A stretch of 64,000 nucleotides of DNA from DATEGZ01 sp035279905 (GTDB lineage: Bacteria; Acidobacteriota; Vicinamibacteria; Vicinamibacterales; SCN-69-37). Position numbers and translations under genes: made by a program. The stretch spans positions 62,001 to 126,000 of the forward strand of contig DATEGZ010000217.1 of NCBI GenBank assembly GCA_035279905.1, given 5' to 3'. Shown one piece after another: positions 60,711-64,000 of this stretch. How positions within the stretch are numbered: position 1 is the stretch's first letter; every line of letters starts with the position of its first letter. The notes below the pieces were generated by a model that worked only from the letters and a program-made list of their open reading frames with translations, made no database searches and had not been told where the DNA came from.

Positions 60711-62546
60711 TTACCGGCGGACGATCTCGACGAACAGGTAGCCTTCGGCCCGAAACAGCAGCACAAAATCTCCCCGCTGCAGGCGTTCGTCGACGTCGCG
60801 CGCGATCGAGGGGTACGCGTTCGTCGGCAGGAGAAAATACCCGACCTTCGGGTCGTGAAGATTCTTCTGATACACCGCAAACTCGGTCGATTCAGGCGGG
60901 CTGTCCACGAAGTTCTCGAACACGCCGAGATCACCAAGATCCGGCAGGCGGAGCAGGTACGCGTAGTTGGTGACGATCAGTTGTGAAAACGGGTGCTTGT
61001 CGTACTGCGAATACAGCTGCGCGTTGAGCGCGGCGTTGCCGAGGTCGCGTTCCAGTCGGCGATGGCGGGCGATCAACTGGTCCGAGGTCGGACCAACGCT
61101 CACACCGAGGCCGACGGCGATCAGCCCGACGACGCAGATGGCCACCGCCAACACCCGGCCCTCGAGGATCCGTCGCGCTCCCATCTGACCAAACGTCAGG
61201 GGCGAGACGTTGACGGCTCGCAGGAGCGTGGCCGCGCCGGTGCCGGCGCACATGGCCAGGAACGGAAACGCGAGGGCGAGGTTGCGGAGGTCGTACGAGG
61301 CGAGCGCCGCCCACAGCAGTGCCCAGGGCACCACGATGAGCCCCATCATCCAGCGCGACAACCGGTCGCCGAGCGCGACGAGGCTCAGCGTCACGATGAG
61401 ACACGTAGGCGCCAGCCCGACGCTCCGCAGAAACAAACGGCCGGCGTTCACCACCCGCTCCGGGATGGGAGTGCCCGCGAAGATCCCGTTCGTCACATAC
61501 GAGATCTCGGAATGGGCCAGCCCGGCGCGAATCTGCGCTTCGGCGTAGACGTAGTACGGAACAACGACCACGAGAACGATGGCCACGTACCCCGCAGCCG
61601 CCCGCGCGGTCTTCGCGCGGCCGGCGCCCGACAGTTCGATCACACCCAGGACAACAGCAAACGCGGCAAAGACGGGCAGGAAAAACAGCCCGGGCTGCTT
61701 GGTGACCGCGGCTCCTGCCGCAAGCACGGCGCCGATCAGCAGAGACCTCGTGCGCGACCGGGCGGCTGGCTCGCGCTCGACGGCGACCAGGCACCAGAAC
61801 GACAGAAACGCCATGCACGAGACGGGGAGGTCCGCCACGCCTTCGGTCAGATCGATCCGGCAATGTTGGTACAGGTACGCAGCGACGAGGGTCGCAATGA
61901 ATGGTCCGGCCGTCTTCCGGGTCCACCCCCAATCGAGCATCGCCAGCAGCAGCGCCAGCAGGAAGAGCGGCATCATGCCTCTCGCGATGTACTGCAGCGG
62001 CATGTTCATGAACACGTAGCTGATGGACCAGTTCGCGGGCAGCAGCTGCGGGTAGTGGTACGTCCAGGCGGGGAGCCGATTGTGGAACCAGTCGGCGGCC
62101 CAGCGGTTCCACGACAAGACCGCGTCCACCCAGACGAAAATCGAGCCGCCGTTCGAGACGAGCGTGACGAGCACCTGGCCGATCTGGAAGAGCGCCAGCA
62201 GCAGTGCCGCGGTCGCCGCGAGCCGGCTCGCGGGTGCGGAGATCCTGACCGCTGGCGGTTGGATGATCGCCGGACCCGGTTCAGAGGTGCGGCCGCGCCG
62301 TCTCGCCGCGCCGTAGATCCATGCGATCGCGACGAGCTCGGCGCCGAACGCGGCGAAGACCACCGGGCGCACGTAGAGTCCCGCGGCCGTCAGCGCGAAG
62401 ACGGCGACGTAGTTGGCGGTGAGACTGAGGCCGAACGACAGGAGGAGCCGGCGCAGCACCGGTCCGTCGAAGCGCAAGGCTCCAAGGAGCGCCAGACCGG
62501 GCAGGAGAGTGATTTGAAGGAGTGAGAGGAGACCCAGTACGGCCAT
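60711..62546 (-). CDS. GT-C-like integral membrane protein (ArnT/PMT-type glycosyltransferase candidate)
   Basis: 611 residues with 12-14 hydrophobic helices over the first ~500 residues and a soluble C-terminal domain of ~110 residues. A short periplasmic loop after the third helix region (WVDAVLSWNRWAADWFHNRL) and the later LPAWTYHYPQLLPANW resemble the first-loop acidic region of polyprenyl-phosphate-dependent GT-C enzymes. It is probably the partner of the GT2 enzyme just downstream, transferring a lipid-carried sugar in the periplasm. Divergent from hisH, with 100 bp between. Confidence 0.72.
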   Translation of the reverse strand: MAVLGLLSLLQITLLPGLALLGALRFDGPVLRRLLLSFGLSLTANYVAVFALTAAGLYVRPVVFAAFGAELVAIAWIYGAARRRGRTSEPGPAIIQPPAVRISAPASRLAATAALLLALFQIGQVLVTLVSNGGSIFVWVDAVLSWNRWAADWFHNRLPAWTYHYPQLLPANWSISYVFMNMPLQYIARGMMPLFLLALLLAMLDWGWTRKTAGPFIATLVAAYLYQHCRIDLTEGVADLPVSCMAFLSFWCLVAVEREPAARSRTRSLLIGAVLAAGAAVTKQPGLFFLPVFAAFAVVLGVIELSGAGRAKTARAAAGYVAIVLVVVVPYYVYAEAQIRAGLAHSEISYVTNGIFAGTPIPERVVNAGRLFLRSVGLAPTCLIVTLSLVALGDRLSRWMMGLIVVPWALLWAALASYDLRNLALAFPFLAMCAGTGAATLLRAVNVSPLTFGQMGARRILEGRVLAVAICVVGLIAVGLGVSVGPTSDQLIARHRRLERDLGNAALNAQLYSQYDKHPFSQLIVTNYAYLLRLPDLGDLGVFENFVDSPPESTEFAVYQKNLHDPKVGYFLLPTNAYPSIARDVDERLQRGDFVLLFRAEGYLFVEIVRR

Positions 62547-62646
62547 CGCCGATGCGCTACGATACCTTTCCTGATCGAGCCGCCCAGTGGACCTGCGCCA
62601 GCGAGTAGAGGCGCCAGTATATCGCCGCTCGGTGAGACATCATTCG

Positions 62647-63258
62647 ATGATCACGATCGTCGACTATGGATTGGGCAACATCCGCGCGTTCCTGAACGTG
62701 TTCCATCGGCTGAACATCGTCGCAAGGACGGCCTCGTCCGCGGCGGAGCTCGAGGGCGCGTCGAAGGTCATCCTGCCCGGCGTCGGCGCGTTCGACGACG
62801 CCATGGAGCGTCTCGGGCGGTCCGGGATGCGGCCGGCTCTGGACGATCTCGCGCTGCGGCAGCGCGTGCCGATCCTGGGCGTGTGCGTCGGGATGCAGAT
62901 GCTCGGCCACGGGAGCGACGAAGGGCGGTTGCCGGGCCTTGGCTGGATCGACGGCCGCGTCAAGGACCTGAGCGCCAGAGGCTCGCTGAATCTGCCGGTG
63001 CCGCACATGGGCTGGAACGACGTCCGGCCGGTGGCGACGAGCCGGCTCTTCGATCAGCTCGACTCAGGCGCGCGATTCTATTTCCTGCACTCGTACTACT
63101 TCGTCTGCGATCGCGACGAGGACCGCCTCGCCGTTGCCACCTACGGCGAGGACTTCGCCTGCGCGGCGCGCGCCGGCAACATCCTCGGCGTCCAGTTCCA
63201 TCCCGAGAAGAGTCATCATTACGGCGCCCGGCTGCTCCAGAATTTTGCGGAGATGTGA
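62647..63258 (+). CDS. hisH: HisH-type glutamine amidotransferase (sugar-amidation set)
   Basis: 203 residues from ATG 62647 (an upstream in-frame ATG at 62587 lies before the conserved N-terminus). Class-I amidotransferase: nucleophile Cys80 in GVCVGMQML, His185/Glu187 in QFHPEKSHHYG. Full-length HisH normally works with HisF in histidine synthesis; here it precedes a HisF paralogue with an altered active site and follows a WbpG-type gene. It most likely hydrolyses glutamine to feed ammonia for sugar amidation. Confidence 0.9.
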   Translation: MITIVDYGLGNIRAFLNVFHRLNIVARTASSAAELEGASKVILPGVGAFDDAMERLGRSGMRPALDDLALRQRVPILGVCVGMQMLGHGSDEGRLPGLGWIDGRVKDLSARGSLNLPVPHMGWNDVRPVATSRLFDQLDSGARFYFLHSYYFVCDRDEDRLAVATYGEDFACAARAGNILGVQFHPEKSHHYGARLLQNFAEM

Positions 63259-63259
63259 G

Positions 63260-64000
63260 GTGCTGCGACCACGGATCACGCCATGCCTGCTCGTCAGAAA
63301 CGGCGGACTCGTCAAGACCGTCGGCTTCAAGGACGAGAAGTACGTCGGCGACCCGCTCAACGCCGTCAAGATCTTCAACGAGAAGGAAGCCGACGAGCTC
63401 GTCGTCGTCGACATCGACGCGTCGGTTGCCGGCTCGGCGCCCAACGTCCGGCTGATCGCGCAGATCGCCGTCGAGTGCCGCATGCCCTTGTGCTACGGCG
63501 GCGGCATCAAGACCCTCGAGCAGGCGCGCTCGATCATCGCTCTCGGCGTGGAGAAGATTGCGATCGGGTCGGCCGCCGTCGAGACCCCGCCGCTCATCTC
63601 TGCGATCGCGGAGGCGATTGGCCGCCAGAGCGTGGTCGTGGTCTTCGATGTGCGTCGCGCGAAGGGCGCCGACTACGAGGTCTGGACGCACAACGGACGC
63701 AGGAACACCGGCCGCCGGCTGATCGACGCGATCACCGAAGCAGAATCGCGCGGCGCCGGGGAAATCCTTGTCAATTCCATCGATCAGGACGGCAGGATGA
63801 GCGGGTACGACCTGACGCTCGCGAGACAGGCGCGAGAGGCGACGCACTTGCCGATGACGGTGCTCGGCGGCGCCGGTTCGGTGGCGGACATCGGAGAGCT
63901 GATCAAGGCCTGCGGCGTCGTCGGCGCCGCCGCGGGAAGCCTGTTCGTGTTCAAGGGCCCGCACCGGGCGGTCCTCATCAGCTATCCCAATGCGACTCAA
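63260..64000 (+). CDS. hisF: HisF-like protein of the WbpG ammonia-channel set, 3' end outside window
   Basis: 247 residues visible from a GTG start at 63260, one base after the hisH stop; open to the end of the window, so a few C-terminal residues are missing. TIM-barrel HisF architecture with GDPLNAVKIFNEKEADELVV and FDVRRAKGADYE. At the position of catalytic Asp11 of histidine-pathway HisF this protein has Leu (PCLLV), while Asp130 is kept. The YVGDPLNAVKIFNEKEADEL form is typical of the HisF2 paralogues that accompany WbpG. It probably channels ammonia rather than making imidazole glycerol phosphate. Confidence 0.88.
   Translation, partial: MLRPRITPCLLVRNGGLVKTVGFKDEKYVGDPLNAVKIFNEKEADELVVVDIDASVAGSAPNVRLIAQIAVECRMPLCYGGGIKTLEQARSIIALGVEKIAIGSAAVETPPLISAIAEAIGRQSVVVVFDVRRAKGADYEVWTHNGRRNTGRRLIDAITEAESRGAGEILVNSIDQDGRMSGYDLTLARQAREATHLPMTVLGGAGSVADIGELIKACGVVGAAAGSLFVFKGPHRAVLISYPNATQ

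Noticed and set aside
60993..62525. 510-residue open frame on the plus strand
   Set aside because: Antisense to the GT-C-like membrane protein; charged composition without motifs.

Overview
The window is G+C-rich (roughly two thirds by eye), densely packed and bacterial, with many 1-4 bp stop/start overlaps (ATGA, TAATG, TGATG, TTGA) and several GTG and TTG starts. The combination of long-form GMP synthase, secreted TPR/HEAT proteins, a sugar dehydrogenase of the PQQ-dependent fold, mosaic glycan loci and abundant short intergenic tandem repeats resembles Acidobacteriota (perhaps Vicinamibacteria). That placement is an inference from gene content; no rRNA or tRNA gene is present to test it.

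Layout. 1-7.2 kb: end of a TPR protein, a flavin monooxygenase-like enzyme, guaA followed by a LuxR-type regulator, and an ankyrin protein. 7.2-10.4 kb: a TetR/TolC/HlyD-type export operon with a likely operator but no inner-membrane pump gene beside it. 10.4-12.9 kb: holB bracketed by 18-bp repeat arrays, then a 22-bp repeat array, then pdxA. 12.9-20.9 kb: gmd, an LhgO-like oxidase, and a seven-gene minus-strand run (thiG, a coiled-coil methyltransferase, rfbC, smpB, a small exported protein, a sugar aminotransferase, an RmlD-like reductase). 21-26.5 kb: two exported proteins sharing an apparently uncharacterised Cys-containing C-terminal repeat, a HEAT-repeat protein, and thiS.

26.5-64 kb is a large surface-polysaccharide region made of several transcription blocks. 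One block (38.1 to 32.8 kb, minus) looks like an FnlB-FnlA-FnlC set for UDP-N-acetyl-L-fucosamine with a WbuB-like glycosyltransferase and a WecA/WbpL-like initiating transferase. A divergent block (38.2-43.3 kb, plus) holds a Wzx flippase, a Wzy-like polymerase, a glycosyltransferase and a second polymerase-like membrane protein. A minus block (47.1-43.3 kb) encodes a Wzz-like protein, a TylF-type methyltransferase, an acyltransferase and an epimerase. A twelve-gene plus block (47.1-59.9 kb) carries a second flippase and polymerase, an acyltransferase, three glycosyltransferases, a UDP-GlcNAc 2-epimerase, an epimerase, methyltransferases and a WbpG-type N-acetyl sugar amidotransferase. The right edge has HisH and a HisF paralogue whose residue 11 is Leu instead of the catalytic Asp. 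With WbpG this suggests ammonia supply for an amidino or amide sugar rather than histidine synthesis.

Short tandem repeats and palindromes sit at many transcription-unit borders. One family also occurs in frame inside a methyltransferase gene. I found no IS element, prophage, CRISPR array, tRNA or rRNA gene.
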